Part shown: positions 1 to 7,903 of the stretch, piece by piece
Layout: each line of letters opens with the position of its first letter
Position numbering within the stretch: the first letter of the stretch is position 1
Assembly (NCBI GenBank): GCA_030053925.1
Contig: JASGCX010000015.1
Coordinates: forward strand, 1-61,541
Origin: Flavobacterium sp.
GTDB lineage: Bacteria; Bacteroidota; Bacteroidia; Chitinophagales; Chitinophagaceae
Direction of reading: 5' to 3'
Length of the DNA stretch: 61,541 bases
Program-made: the position numbers and the translations under genes
Notes under the pieces: model-generated
The model's database searches: none
What the model was told of the DNA's origin: nothing
The model's input: the letters and a program-made list of their open reading frames with translations, nothing else

Positions 1-67
1 ACAAATAGCAACCAGCGAGGTAAATAGCATTAATTATAAGAGTTATTATAAATAACACATTTTTAAT

Positions 68-883
68 TTAGTCTATTAGTTCAATAGGGTTATTATTTTT
101 TAACTTTCTCTCTTTAAATCTGTTTCTAATTATTCTTTTTGTTTCTTCATTAAAAACTGCTCCCTCACTTTCCATATATGGTATGGGATTATCGTAGTAT
201 TCATTTTGAATATTTAAAAACTCTTTATTTGTTATAATTTTAAATTCATTGTCATATTTAAAATCTATATTGTATTTGTTTGTGTTTTTAAAGCTCGTTA
301 AACTAAATAAAAAATATTTCTTTTCATCATATAATTCAAATATTAAACCCGGAAGTCCATTAAATTTATAAGGACCATCTGTAATTGGAATCTCATAATT
401 GAACCATGCAATATAATTCCTTCCCTTGAATTTTGTAGTAGCTTTTCTTAGTATATTTCCATCTTTATTGATTGTATCTTTTTCAATTTTCCAATTAAAA
501 TTTTTATCATCAGACACAATTTTATATAGATTTTGACTTATTTCGTCATAAGTAATAATTTTATTTAAAATATTATCTTTAATAATTCTTTTATTCGATG
601 AACTTTGAGACATACTCATCAGTAAAGCTAAATCTTTGGTAGAATTAGTGCTATAAATAATTGAGTCGAGTTTAAATCTATTATTGCTAATAAAAAGTGA
701 TTGATTCTTACCTATATATAACGAAAATTTTTCTAATTTGGATTTAGAGTTTATGTCTGTTGAGTCAGGCTGAATCGTTACTTCATATTCTGCTTTACTT
801 AAAATTTCGAAACTTTGTGAATAACCTTTTTCAAACAAAAAAATTAGAATGATAATTATTGTTAACCTATTCATAATCTTCAT
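68..883 (-). CDS. GLPGLI family exported protein
   Basis: A 271-residue protein with an N-terminal hydrophobic segment (about residues 4-22, ending GYSQS) that reads as a signal peptide. The central segment contains the name-giving GLPGLI motif (about residue 177), preceded by a W-F-N-Y-E-I-P stretch and followed by F-E-L-Y-D, the pattern of this Bacteroidota-specific family. The molecular role of GLPGLI proteins is not established; they are thought to be exported. The length matches the family. It lies 65 nt downstream of the small secreted Cys protein on the same strand, so the two are probably co-transcribed. It is close to the window edge but complete, ending with TAG. Confidence 0.85.
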   Translation of the reverse strand: MKIMNRLTIIIILIFLFEKGYSQSFEILSKAEYEVTIQPDSTDINSKSKLEKFSLYIGKNQSLFISNNRFKLDSIIYSTNSTKDLALLMSMSQSSSNKRIIKDNILNKIITYDEISQNLYKIVSDDKNFNWKIEKDTINKDGNILRKATTKFKGRNYIAWFNYEIPITDGPYKFNGLPGLIFELYDEKKYFLFSLTSFKNTNKYNIDFKYDNEFKIITNKEFLNIQNEYYDNPIPYMESEGAVFNEETKRIIRNRFKERKLKNNNPIELID

Positions 884-948
884 ATTGTTAATTAAAAATA
901 TAGTGGGATTGAATGAATTCTCTCAACCCCACTACTTAAATAAATTAA

Positions 949-1230
949 TTAAAGCATGTTAAAATGTGTACCGCAAACATTATTGTTTGAGTTTAAAACA
1001 GAATTAATTAATTGGGTTAAGGTCCCTTTGAATTTGCAAATGTCATATTCGACACCACATGATAATGATACGTGAATACATTCAGCAGCTTTATTTTTTT
1101 CTGCTACTTTATCTTCAACGATTTCAATTTTAGTAGCTAATAATTTGCTACTAATTTCATTTGAACCTGTGTTTGCAAAAGCAAACAAACCGATTAGCAT
1201 AAATGCTAAAGAAAATATTAACTGTTTCAT
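949..1230 (-). CDS. small secreted cysteine-containing protein, unknown function
   Basis: A 93-residue protein. Residues 1-20 form a clear signal peptide (MKQLIFSLAF, then MLIGLFAFAN). A charged Lys/Glu-rich linker (about 30-48) follows, then a C-terminal domain with four cysteines (C51, C58, C65, C86) that could form two disulfides outside the cytoplasm. I do not recognise the family. Small signal-peptide-plus-Cys proteins next to GLPGLI genes suggest a shared envelope or secreted role, but that is inference from position only. The start is well placed: the signal peptide begins at the first Met. Confidence 0.65.
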   Translation of the reverse strand: MKQLIFSLAFMLIGLFAFANTGSNEISSKLLATKIEIVEDKVAEKNKAAECIHVSLSCGVEYDICKFKGTLTQLINSVLNSNNNVCGTHFNML

Positions 1231-1375
1231 GGTTTAATAAACTTTGCTAACTTCACTATTCATTTTTTTTCTTTGAGTGATAAACAAAACTCGCAATTAG
1301 TAGCTACTTAATTTGTGCTTATATTTTTAATTGTGCACTAACTAAAATCACATCCACAGTGTAAAATTACTACAG

Positions 1376-1400
1376 GTCACTCCGATATAATCGGAGTGAC
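1376..1400. terminator. perfect 11-bp hairpin at the end of the HTH gene
   Basis: Two 11-nt arms (GTCACTCCGAT and its complement) enclose a 3-nt loop. The hairpin touches the TAG stop codon of the HTH gene at 1400. On the minus strand no clear U-tract follows. On the plus strand it is followed by a run of T, so it would work better as a terminator for plus-strand transcription, or as an mRNA 3'-end stabiliser for the HTH gene. Confidence 0.5.
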
Positions 1401-1630
1401 TATTTTTTTTCAAAAAAAATGTTAAAGTTTCCAATTTCAGTATAATAATAGGTATTCTTTTCTTTATCGTATTTTATTGGAGCCCCAAAACTTCTCATTA
1501 GAGCAAGAAATTCATAAAGTGTGCTTTCTGATATTTCTAATCTTCGAGCTAAGTCTACTGGATTTCCTGTTGCTTTTTTTTGAATTAAACTGTCTATTCG
1601 TTTTAATCGTTCAAAAAATTTCTTTGCCAT
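1400..1630 (-). CDS. small helix-turn-helix DNA-binding protein
   Basis: A 76-residue protein with a winged-helix/HTH_11-like core. The R-L-K-R-I-D-S-L-I start, the segment G-N-P-V-D-L-A-R-R-L-E-I-S-E-S-T-L-Y-E (about 21-39) with a recognition helix, and the beta wing I-K-Y-D-K-E-K-N-T-Y-Y-Y-T (about 53-65) resemble the N-terminal DNA-binding domain of WYL-type regulators. The WYL effector domain is absent. It may be a stand-alone small regulator or a truncated one. Its stop codon abuts a perfect hairpin, which suggests an intact transcription unit. No obvious target is adjacent. Confidence 0.6.
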   Translation of the reverse strand: MAKKFFERLKRIDSLIQKKATGNPVDLARRLEISESTLYEFLALMRSFGAPIKYDKEKNTYYYTEIGNFNIFFEKK

Positions 1631-2007
1631 TTGTTTTCAAATTTTGAGTTATTTATTTGAGTTAAATTTTTGTGCGTGGTGGATGGGCTTGTTTTTGGGT
1701 GTTTTAGTTGTTGAGATATTACTCAAAATTTCCAATTGAAATACAGGTGCTGGCAGAAGCGAGGGATTAAGGCTCTTTTGCAAAGATTGTTTTGCTGCGT
1801 TGGCTTGTGTACATTGCGAAAGTGCCTCGATGTGTGAAGCGTTTGAGAGTGGCATTGGGTAATGGTTATGGTTGAGGAACATTTGGCTCGTTCTAATTTT
1901 GGTTGACTCTTTTTTGATAATAAGCAGGGATAAAATATGCTTTTAAAATCCTGATTTTGATTGACTCATCCCTGTTTAAGAGTGAAGCTATTTCAGAATT
2001 ATACAGA
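1631..2007. other. intergenic region without a supported gene
   Basis: This 377-nt stretch has only short unconvincing ORFs with low-complexity, non-protein-like composition. Its right edge is the outer boundary (CGTTGTGTG on the minus strand) of the first attC-like element. If the cassette idea is right, DNA to the left of 2007 was the next cassette or the flanking chromosome; no matching complementary partner was found in it. Confidence 0.4.
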
Positions 2008-2206
2008 CACACAACGGGCACGGCTTTGTGTGAGTTGTGAAATAGAATTTTGGCTGCCTGGAACCGCTGCTGAGTAAAGTTAATAAAAGTTGATGATAAG
2101 CACTAAAGTTTGGCTTTGTTTGGCAAGGCCTGAACCAAAGTACAGCGATGCAATCAGCCGAAGTTTCAACGTGAAGCCCTGCTTGCAGCAATACCAATGT
2201 TGGCTG
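2008..2206 (-). repeat. attC-like ~199-nt imperfect palindrome, copy 1
   Basis: It starts 10 nt after the stop codon of the RDD gene on the minus strand with GCCAACATTGGTATTGCTGC and ends CCCGTTGTGTG. The two ends are inverted relatives of each other. Its interior shares a long near-identical block (CTTCGGCTGATTGCATCGC and neighbouring bases) with copy 6 at 55641-55836, 53 kb away. It lies on the sense strand of its gene, as in every other copy. See findings for the pairing rule with the cassette start. Confidence 0.8.
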
Positions 2207-2215
2207 AAGGCTTTC

Positions 2216-2719
2216 TCAAACTTTTAAAACTACTCTTGTATTTGACAGAACATCGTGTATTGCTATTTTACCTTTTTTTATTATAAAGTAAATTATAAAA
2301 ATTAGAATAAGTCCATTTGCTAAGTACAAGCCAATATTTGACTGTGGGTGTTTGGAAAAATAAATGGGTATTAGTCCTATATGAGTAATCTCCCAAGGCA
2401 ATAATTTCACAAATGTTCTAACAAAAGATTTCTTTTTACTAATTCTTAAATTATCGTTATCTGTCACCTTTAAATGCATAAACCTTTTTCCAATTGTAGA
2501 TTGCTTAATTGACATTTCTTGTAAAATAAAATATAGCCAAATAGGAAGTGAAACTGTCAATAAAACCCAAAAATAAATATGATAAGGCTGGTAAAAATAT
2601 TTAAAAGGCACCCCATTAAAAAGCCAGTAAGCTATAAGTTGCGGCAGAACACAAGCACACCATACTATCATAAAGTCAATAAAATAGGCAATGGGTCTTT
2701 TAAGTAATAGTGAGTTCAT
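2216..2719 (-). CDS. RDD family membrane protein
   Basis: A 167-residue integral membrane protein. It opens K-R-P-I-A-Y-F-I-D-F-M (R-x-x-A-x-x-x-D, the RDD signature; about residues 8-18). Hydrophobic helices lie at about 12-35, 48-68 and 130-152, and an S-T-I-G-K-R-F-M-H-L-K-V motif (about 75-86) is typical of the family. RDD proteins are of mixed, mostly unknown function; some are thought to be transporters. It is a single-gene unit: cassette-type boundary at 2756-2763, gene, then attC-like element at 2008-2206. The stop codon is 10 nt before the element. Confidence 0.8.
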   Translation of the reverse strand: MNSLLLKRPIAYFIDFMIVWCACVLPQLIAYWLFNGVPFKYFYQPYHIYFWVLLTVSLPIWLYFILQEMSIKQSTIGKRFMHLKVTDNDNLRISKKKSFVRTFVKLLPWEITHIGLIPIYFSKHPQSNIGLYLANGLILIFIIYFIIKKGKIAIHDVLSNTRVVLKV

Positions 2720-2755
2720 TTTTTTGGTTAAGATTATGCAATGTCAATAAGCTTG

Positions 2756-2952
2756 CCACCAACAATTAGGGCTTGCTTTGGGTGTGGGATTAAAATTCCG
2801 TCAGCCGGTACCACTGATGATTAAAATTGCTTTGTTGAAGTTAGGATTTGATGATCAAAATTGCTTGTCCTGCCCAGACCGAAGTTGGGCTTTGCAAAAC
2901 TGCCGATTGTTCTTCCGTCTAGCCACACTTGCGGCAAACCCCATGTTAGCGG
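2756..2952 (-). repeat. attC-like ~197-nt imperfect palindrome, copy 2
   Basis: It lies downstream of the VOC gene on the minus strand, about 25 nt after its stop codon. It starts CCGCTAACATGGGGTTTGCC and ends CAAGCCCTAATTGTTGGTGG. The terminal 17 nt of each end form an inverted repeat. The outer GTTGGTGG (2756-2763) is at the same time the 5' boundary of the next unit, which carries RDD. Confidence 0.8.
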
Positions 2953-2977
2953 TTCGTTGTTATGCTGTCAGTTTAGT

Positions 2978-3394
2978 TTATTGCTTTCCAGTCATCTGTT
3001 TAAATTTGTCAATGTTCAGGTATATTATGCCCCAGTTATGCCCATCTAAATCTTCAATATTTCTTACTTGCATAAACCCTTCATCAAGCATAGGTGTTGA
3101 TTCCGTCCCTCCTGCTTTTATACCATTTTCTATAATTTCATTAACCTTGTCAAGGCTTTCTACAGGAAGAGTGAAAGTTGCAATAGTATTTTCCTTTGGG
3201 TCAGCAATGTTTTTTTTGTTCCCTAATTTGAACATTTCCTGAGCCTGCAGCATCAGATATATTTGTTCACTCCAAACCATACATTTTTGGTCATCAAAAG
3301 TAAACAACGGATTAACTACAAAGCCTAGGTGTTTGTAAAAGCCCATTGATGCTTGCAGATCTTTTACTGGTAGATTGATAAATATTTGTTTCAT
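2978..3394 (-). CDS. VOC (glyoxalase/bleomycin-resistance) superfamily protein
   Basis: 138 residues when started at 3394 (MKQIFINLPVKDLQ), which is the usual beta-strand start of this fold; an upstream in-frame Met would add 17 unrelated residues. Paired beta-alpha-beta-beta-beta modules are visible: I-F-I-N-L-P-V-K-D-L..F-Y-K-H-L-G-F, then A-T-F-T-L-P-V-E-S-L-D-K-V. The ending D-L-D-G-H-N-W-G-I-I-Y is the typical metal-site strand (H and nearby acid). The substrate cannot be deduced; relatives include PhnB-like proteins and antibiotic-binding proteins. Single-gene cassette-like unit between copies 3 and 2 of the ~200-nt element. Confidence 0.8.
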   Translation of the reverse strand: MKQIFINLPVKDLQASMGFYKHLGFVVNPLFTFDDQKCMVWSEQIYLMLQAQEMFKLGNKKNIADPKENTIATFTLPVESLDKVNEIIENGIKAGGTESTPMLDEGFMQVRNIEDLDGHNWGIIYLNIDKFKQMTGKQ

Positions 3395-3438
3395 TTTTTG
3401 AGGCTCTTTGTCGTTGTTTGAATGTCGCTTGACAATGA

Positions 3439-3638
3439 CCACCAACGCTAGGGTTTGGCGTTGGTGGGGTCTTCGAGTTCCGTCTGCCCGTAACCGCTGC
3501 CGATTGAAAATATAAAGTTGAAGTTAAGAACAAAAGTTGAAAGTTGCTTGTCAAGCCCGAACAAAAGCCAAATAGCATTACATAAGTTCATTGTTATTCC
3601 GTAAAGCCCAACTAGCACAAAACCCCATGTTAGCTGCC
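3439..3638 (-). repeat. attC-like ~200-nt imperfect palindrome, copy 3
   Basis: It lies downstream of the HsdR_N-type gene on the minus strand. The stop codon TAA is inside the first motif (GGCAGCTAACATGGGG). It ends AAACCCTAGCGTTGGTGG. The first motif is complementary to the DNA at 4775-4784, where this unit begins, over 14 of 15 nt. Inner segment TTCCGTCTGCCC is shared with copies 4 and 5. Confidence 0.85.
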
Positions 3639-4715
3639 GCCTTTTTTGTCGGCTGTGTCATAAGTTGCTACAACATTATGTAATGTTTCTGCAAAATTGA
3701 AAATGTCGTCAAGTGCCGTTATTTCGTTTTTAACTTCTTTCTTTTGGTCGTCAATAAATGCAAAATATTTCTTGTTGCTGTTTAAGTAAAGTCTGCAAAT
3801 TGTCTTACGATTATTGTCGTCAAGTAAAATGGCAAAGTAAGATTGTGCGTCTCTGTATGCAATTCTACTTGAACTTATTTTTTGTCGTAAGATTGCTTTT
3901 ACAATCATAAATCCTTCTAATTCGTCTGCTGTTGTCTCAACTTTACTTTCTGTCGCTGTGTTTGCTAAAACTGATTCTTGTTCTGTTGCTTTTTCGTCGT
4001 CGTTTTCTTTCTTTAATGCAGATTTCAAACGTTCAGTAATCAAGTCATTGATGTATTGTTGAATTGATTTTTTTGTCAAAGCAGTGAACTGCTCCATTAG
4101 TTTTGCTGTCAAAACTCCTGGATAAGCTTGCTTTGCAAAATGCCTAACAAAACCATCTGTTGGATTTTGAAATTCAATATTGATGAACGTTTTAAGTTCG
4201 TTCATATATTTTAGTTCGCTAGCTGTGTTTACAATATTGTCAACGTCAAAATATGATTTATGAAATTTCTTTAACTCTTCAATTTGATTGTCTTTAATGT
4301 CGGTTACATTAAATTCTAAAAATGGTTTTTCGTCCATTTTATTTTTCTCAACCAAGTCCGTGTAAAACCTGTAAATGATGCCGTTTGATAAAAGTCCAAA
4401 CTTTGCTTTTGTCGTATGAAAGTAGCGAAAAAGCTGAGAATTATGAACGTCCAAATTTTCTCCCCAATGTTTACACTCAACTAAAATTGTTGGGTGTCCC
4501 TCTTTTAAAATTGCATAGTCAACTTTCTCGCCTTTCTTAATGCCAATGTCTGCAACATATTCGGGAACTACTTCAAGAGGGTCAAAAACGTCATAACCTA
4601 ACGCTTTGATGAATGGCATGATGAAAGCATTTTTTGTTGCTTCTTCTGTAGTGATTTGTGATTTTAGTTTTTCAACTCTATCTCCAAATTGTTTGATTTC
4701 GTCTTTGAAGTCCAT
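3630..4715 (-). CDS. stand-alone HsdR_N-type PD-(D/E)XK nuclease-like protein
   Basis: A 361-residue protein whose N-terminal ~170 residues match the HSDR_N_2 (type I restriction R-subunit N-terminal) fold. The PD-(D/E)XK residues are visible as D66 (K-V-D-Y), E80 and K82 (I-L-V-E-C-K-H-W). There is no helicase domain and no hsdM or hsdS nearby, so this is a lone-domain protein, a common class in bacteria. A low-complexity acidic linker (about 235-265) separates it from a C-terminal domain (about 268-350) with aromatic beta strands (R-L-Y-L-N-S-N-K-K-Y-F-A-F) that I do not recognise. Restriction or another nucleic-acid role is inferred. The last codons GGC GGC AGC TAA run into the attC-like element. 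Confidence 0.75.
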   Translation of the reverse strand: MDFKDEIKQFGDRVEKLKSQITTEEATKNAFIMPFIKALGYDVFDPLEVVPEYVADIGIKKGEKVDYAILKEGHPTILVECKHWGENLDVHNSQLFRYFHTTKAKFGLLSNGIIYRFYTDLVEKNKMDEKPFLEFNVTDIKDNQIEELKKFHKSYFDVDNIVNTASELKYMNELKTFINIEFQNPTDGFVRHFAKQAYPGVLTAKLMEQFTALTKKSIQQYINDLITERLKSALKKENDDEKATEQESVLANTATESKVETTADELEGFMIVKAILRQKISSSRIAYRDAQSYFAILLDDNNRKTICRLYLNSNKKYFAFIDDQKKEVKNEITALDDIFNFAETLHNVVATYDTADKKGGS

Positions 4716-5189
4716 TAAGTAAAGTGTTTATTTAAATTAATAATATTGAAATTTTAGAAGTTGTCCAACAAGGTGGCAGCTAACACAAAAATATGCGAAC
4801 CCATAAATATCTCCAAAAAAAATTAGTTACTTAATTTTAAATACTTCTTAATTCACCTTTTCCAAGCACGCTTACCCAACATAAATTTCACAATAAGGGT
4901 GGCTATTGTGCCACACTTTCTCAATTTTGCTGCAAGTAAACATAATAGTGAAGTAGAGGCTGGGCTTGTGTTATGTAGGGGTTGGCTCAACCAAAAAATA
5001 CCCAAAAGAAAAAGCCCCCCTGTTTGCAAGCCACTATCAACTTTTTAGCAATAGCAATGCTTTTAAGGTGGCATAAGCCCTAATTTTGAATTATCGAGGG
5101 CAAGAATCGTTTAAAATCTAAAAAATTAACAAACTGCAAATAATCTTTTACCGAAATTCACGTTATTAATTACAAAATAATTCCCCCGA
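4716..5189. other. intergenic region with a cassette boundary
   Basis: The stretch holds GGCAGCTAAC at 4775-4784, that is GTTAGCTGCC on the minus strand, the presumed 5' boundary of the HsdR_N unit. The rest (to 5189) shows no gene; it carries the upstream region of the L,D-transpeptidase gene. I see no other structured element. Confidence 0.55.
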
Positions 5190-5717
5190 ATGAAGTCTCT
5201 GCGCAATTTTGCCTTATTGCTAGTTATTTTGGCAGCCACCACCTCGTTTAAGCATTTTGGTGCTGTAGGTAAAGATGATTTTTATGTAATTGTAGATAAA
5301 AGCGATTACGAATTAAAAGTGTACGATGCGGCTAATAATTGGCTGGTTACGTATCCTGTGGTATTTGGCAGTAAAGATTTAGGCGATAAAATGGTAGAAG
5401 GCGATAGAAAAACACCAGAAGGTACTTTTCATATTTTAGCAAAACGCCCACATGCTAAGTGGGAAAGATTCTTATCTATCGATTATCCAAACGCAGAAAG
5501 CTATCAAAAATTTAATGAACGCAAAGCACAAGGCATTATTCCTGCCAATGCTAAAATAGGCGGCTCAATTGGTATTCATGGTACATGGCCACACGAGGAG
5601 TTTGCTGTAGATCTGTATCAAAATTGGACAATGGGTTGCGTAAGCACTAAAAACGAGTACATTAATAAGTTGTTTAACGTGCTGCCTGTAGGAACTAGCG
5701 TAACTATTAGGCGTTAG
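5190..5717 (+). CDS. L,D-transpeptidase (YkuD domain) family protein
   Basis: 175 residues with an N-terminal signal peptide (about 1-20). The YkuD catalytic motif is complete: I-G-I-H130-G-T-W, then N-W-T-M-G-C150-V-S. H130 and C150 are the expected catalytic pair. Proteins of this family form L,D-crosslinks in peptidoglycan or attach proteins to it in the periplasm. The length is that of a minimal single-domain enzyme. The 3' end overlaps the convergent dioxygenase-like gene by 11 nt. Nearby murA (peptidoglycan synthesis) fits a wall-related neighbourhood but is on the other strand. Confidence 0.88.
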   Translation: MKSLRNFALLLVILAATTSFKHFGAVGKDDFYVIVDKSDYELKVYDAANNWLVTYPVVFGSKDLGDKMVEGDRKTPEGTFHILAKRPHAKWERFLSIDYPNAESYQKFNERKAQGIIPANAKIGGSIGIHGTWPHEEFAVDLYQNWTMGCVSTKNEYINKLFNVLPVGTSVTIRR

Positions 5718-6438
5718 TTGTATAGTTTAATCTTTCGGACCAGTTTAGGCCTTCGGGCAATTCAATTCTACTAAATTCTACATGAATTACACGTCTTTGT
5801 GCTTGGTTGGTAGTTTTGTTAGAAGCGTGTAATAGCAACGGTTTCATAAGCATAATGCCGCCTTTTTTTACAGGGCATATTACTTCGGTTTCTTTGGCCC
5901 AATTAATAGTTTGGGCCTTATAAATACCTTTTAAGTGCGATTGTGCAATCACTTTTAATGCACCATTATTGGCATCGGTATCGTCTAAATGAATGCGTAT
6001 GGTAAAGTTATCTTCTAAAATAATTAGCGGTGGTTGTACCGCAAATTGGTTTTGCTTAACTGTATAAGGGCTAAAGCCTTGTATCTCTCGTTTTTTATCT
6101 ACCGAAATGGTTAAATCTTGATGGTAAGCTACAAACCAATTTGAAGCCGAAGGTTTATCAAAATAAATAGACTTTACTACAAAATAATTGTTACCAAAAA
6201 CCTCACTAATAATGGTTGTAAGTGTGGGTGTAAATATTAATGGTATAGCAGTTGGCACTTCTTTTAAAAACTGCCTTATGGCAAATAAATTGGTTGTTTT
6301 TTTAAAATTAGCTTTATGGCTATTTATTTGCGCAAGTACTTGTAATAAGCTATCAATTTCATTGCTACTACATACAGCTTCTACGGTAGCAAAGCCTTTA
6401 TTAGCAATGGTTGCGGCAATATTTTGGTAGTTATACAT
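5707..6438 (-). CDS. phytanoyl-CoA dioxygenase family protein
   Basis: 243 residues. The Fe(II)/2-oxoglutarate dioxygenase facial triad is suggested by H-Q-D (in A-Y-H-Q-D-L-T-I, about 126-131) and a distal H (L-L-H-A-S-N-K-T, about 203), followed by R in Q-R-R-V-I-H-V-E-F for 2-oxoglutarate binding. This order is typical of PhyH-like enzymes. The substrate is unknown; bacterial members hydroxylate diverse small molecules. The stop codon is 12 nt from the murA stop side region and the start at 6438 is 12 nt downstream of murA, so it is probably co-transcribed with murA. Confidence 0.82.
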   Translation of the reverse strand: MYNYQNIAATIANKGFATVEAVCSSNEIDSLLQVLAQINSHKANFKKTTNLFAIRQFLKEVPTAIPLIFTPTLTTIISEVFGNNYFVVKSIYFDKPSASNWFVAYHQDLTISVDKKREIQGFSPYTVKQNQFAVQPPLIILEDNFTIRIHLDDTDANNGALKVIAQSHLKGIYKAQTINWAKETEVICPVKKGGIMLMKPLLLHASNKTTNQAQRRVIHVEFSRIELPEGLNWSERLNYTTNA

Positions 6439-6450
6439 CTTGCTTATAGT

Positions 6451-7758
6451 TTACCCAATTCTAGTAATATCTGCACCTAAGTTTTTTAATCTTGTATCTA
6501 TGTATTGGTAGCCTCTATCTATTTGTTCAATATTCTGAATAGTGCTTTTGCCCTGGGCACTTAAAGCTGCAATTAATAATGCTTGCCCTGCTCTAATATC
6601 GGGGCTGCTCATAGTAATACCACGTAAAAGATGTTTTCGGCCTAAGCCAATAACAGTAGCACGGTGAGGGTCGCAAAGAATAATTTGCGCCCCCATATCT
6701 ATCAATTTATCTACAAAAAACAAGCGGCTTTCAAACATTTTTTGGTGAATTAAAACACTACCTACGGCTTGTGTAGCCACTACTAGCATAATGCTAATTA
6801 AGTCTGGTGTAAAGCCTGGCCAAGGATGATCGTAAATGGTTAAAATACCGCCATCTAAAAACGTAGCCACTTCGTATTTATCTTGCTCTGGCACTATAAT
6901 ATCGTCACCTTGTATCGAAAATTTAATACCCATTTGTGCAAACTTATCTGGTATTACGCCCAAGTGTTGTACACCTGCATTTTTTATGGTGATATTGCTT
7001 TGCGTCATAGCTGCAAGGCCAATAAAACTGCCCACTTCAATCATATCTGGCAGTATGGTGTGTTGTGTACCGCTAAGTGTTTTTACGCCTTCTATTGCTA
7101 GCATATTACTACCAATACCAGTAATTTTTGCGCCCATTCTATTTAGCATTTTACATAGCTGTTGTAAGTATGGTTCGCAAGCTGCGTTGTAAATAGTAGT
7201 GATGCCTTCGGCCAAAACCGCCGCCATTACAATGTTTGCGGTACCTGTTACCGAAGGCTCGTCTAGTAGCATGTAAGCACCATATAGTTTTGGTGCAGCG
7301 AGTTTAAAAAAGTGTAATTGTTGGTGGTACTCAAATTTAGCACCTAGTTTTTCAAAACCAATAATGTGCGTGTCTAAGCGTCTTCTACCAATTTTATCGC
7401 CACCGGGTTTAGGTATGTAGGCTTTTTTAAACCTTGCCAACATTGGGCCAGCAAGCATTACCGAGCCACGTAGTTTGCCACCCTTATTTCTAAACTCTTC
7501 CGAGGCTAAATAATCTACATCAATCGCATCGGCTTTAAAAGTGTAAGTGTGGCGGTTTAGTCTATCTACTTTTACACCTATGTTTTGCAATAGCTCTATT
7601 AGTAAGTTTACGTCTACAATATCTGGTATGTTGTGTATGGTAATGGTTTCGGAGCTTAATACTACTGCGCTTAATATTTGTAAGGCTTCGTTTTTTGCGC
7701 CTTGCGGTGTAATGTCTCCTTGTAATTTGTTGCCCCCAATTACATTAAATGATGCCAT
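6451..7758 (-). CDS. murA: UDP-N-acetylglucosamine 1-carboxyvinyltransferase MurA, Asp-type active site
   Basis: 435 residues, full length for MurA, the first committed enzyme of peptidoglycan synthesis (transfers enolpyruvate from PEP to UDP-GlcNAc in the cytoplasm). G-A-K22-N23-E-A-L is the conserved N-terminal substrate site. The active-site loop reads P-K-P-G-G-D121-K-I-G-R-R-R-L-D-T-H, so Asp stands where the fosfomycin-reactive Cys115 lies in E. coli. Enzymes with this Asp (known from Mycobacterium and Chlamydia) remain active and are fosfomycin-insensitive. A TACATTTA -7-like box lies just upstream (7785-7792, minus strand). Confidence 0.95.
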   Translation of the reverse strand: MASFNVIGGNKLQGDITPQGAKNEALQILSAVVLSSETITIHNIPDIVDVNLLIELLQNIGVKVDRLNRHTYTFKADAIDVDYLASEEFRNKGGKLRGSVMLAGPMLARFKKAYIPKPGGDKIGRRRLDTHIIGFEKLGAKFEYHQQLHFFKLAAPKLYGAYMLLDEPSVTGTANIVMAAVLAEGITTIYNAACEPYLQQLCKMLNRMGAKITGIGSNMLAIEGVKTLSGTQHTILPDMIEVGSFIGLAAMTQSNITIKNAGVQHLGVIPDKFAQMGIKFSIQGDDIIVPEQDKYEVATFLDGGILTIYDHPWPGFTPDLISIMLVVATQAVGSVLIHQKMFESRLFFVDKLIDMGAQIILCDPHRATVIGLGRKHLLRGITMSSPDIRAGQALLIAALSAQGKSTIQNIEQIDRGYQYIDTRLKNLGADITRIG

Positions 7759-7903
7759 GATAAATGGTTAAAAAAGTTGAGCGGTAAATGTAAGAACTTG
7801 GTGCGATGTTCTCGAATACGTAACGCTATGAGAGAATAAGTAAGTAAAATAAAAAAGCACCGACACAATTATCGATGCTTTGTAAAATATGGTTGCTAAA
7901 AAG

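Noticed and set aside
1649-2197. Two ORFs left of and within attC-like copy 1
   Set aside because: The second is read through the palindrome itself; the first has low complexity and no ribosome-binding context. The repeat explains the sequence better.
2778-3242. ORF of 154 residues antisense to the VOC gene
   Set aside because: Its first half is the attC-like copy 2 and the rest is the antisense of a recognisable VOC protein.
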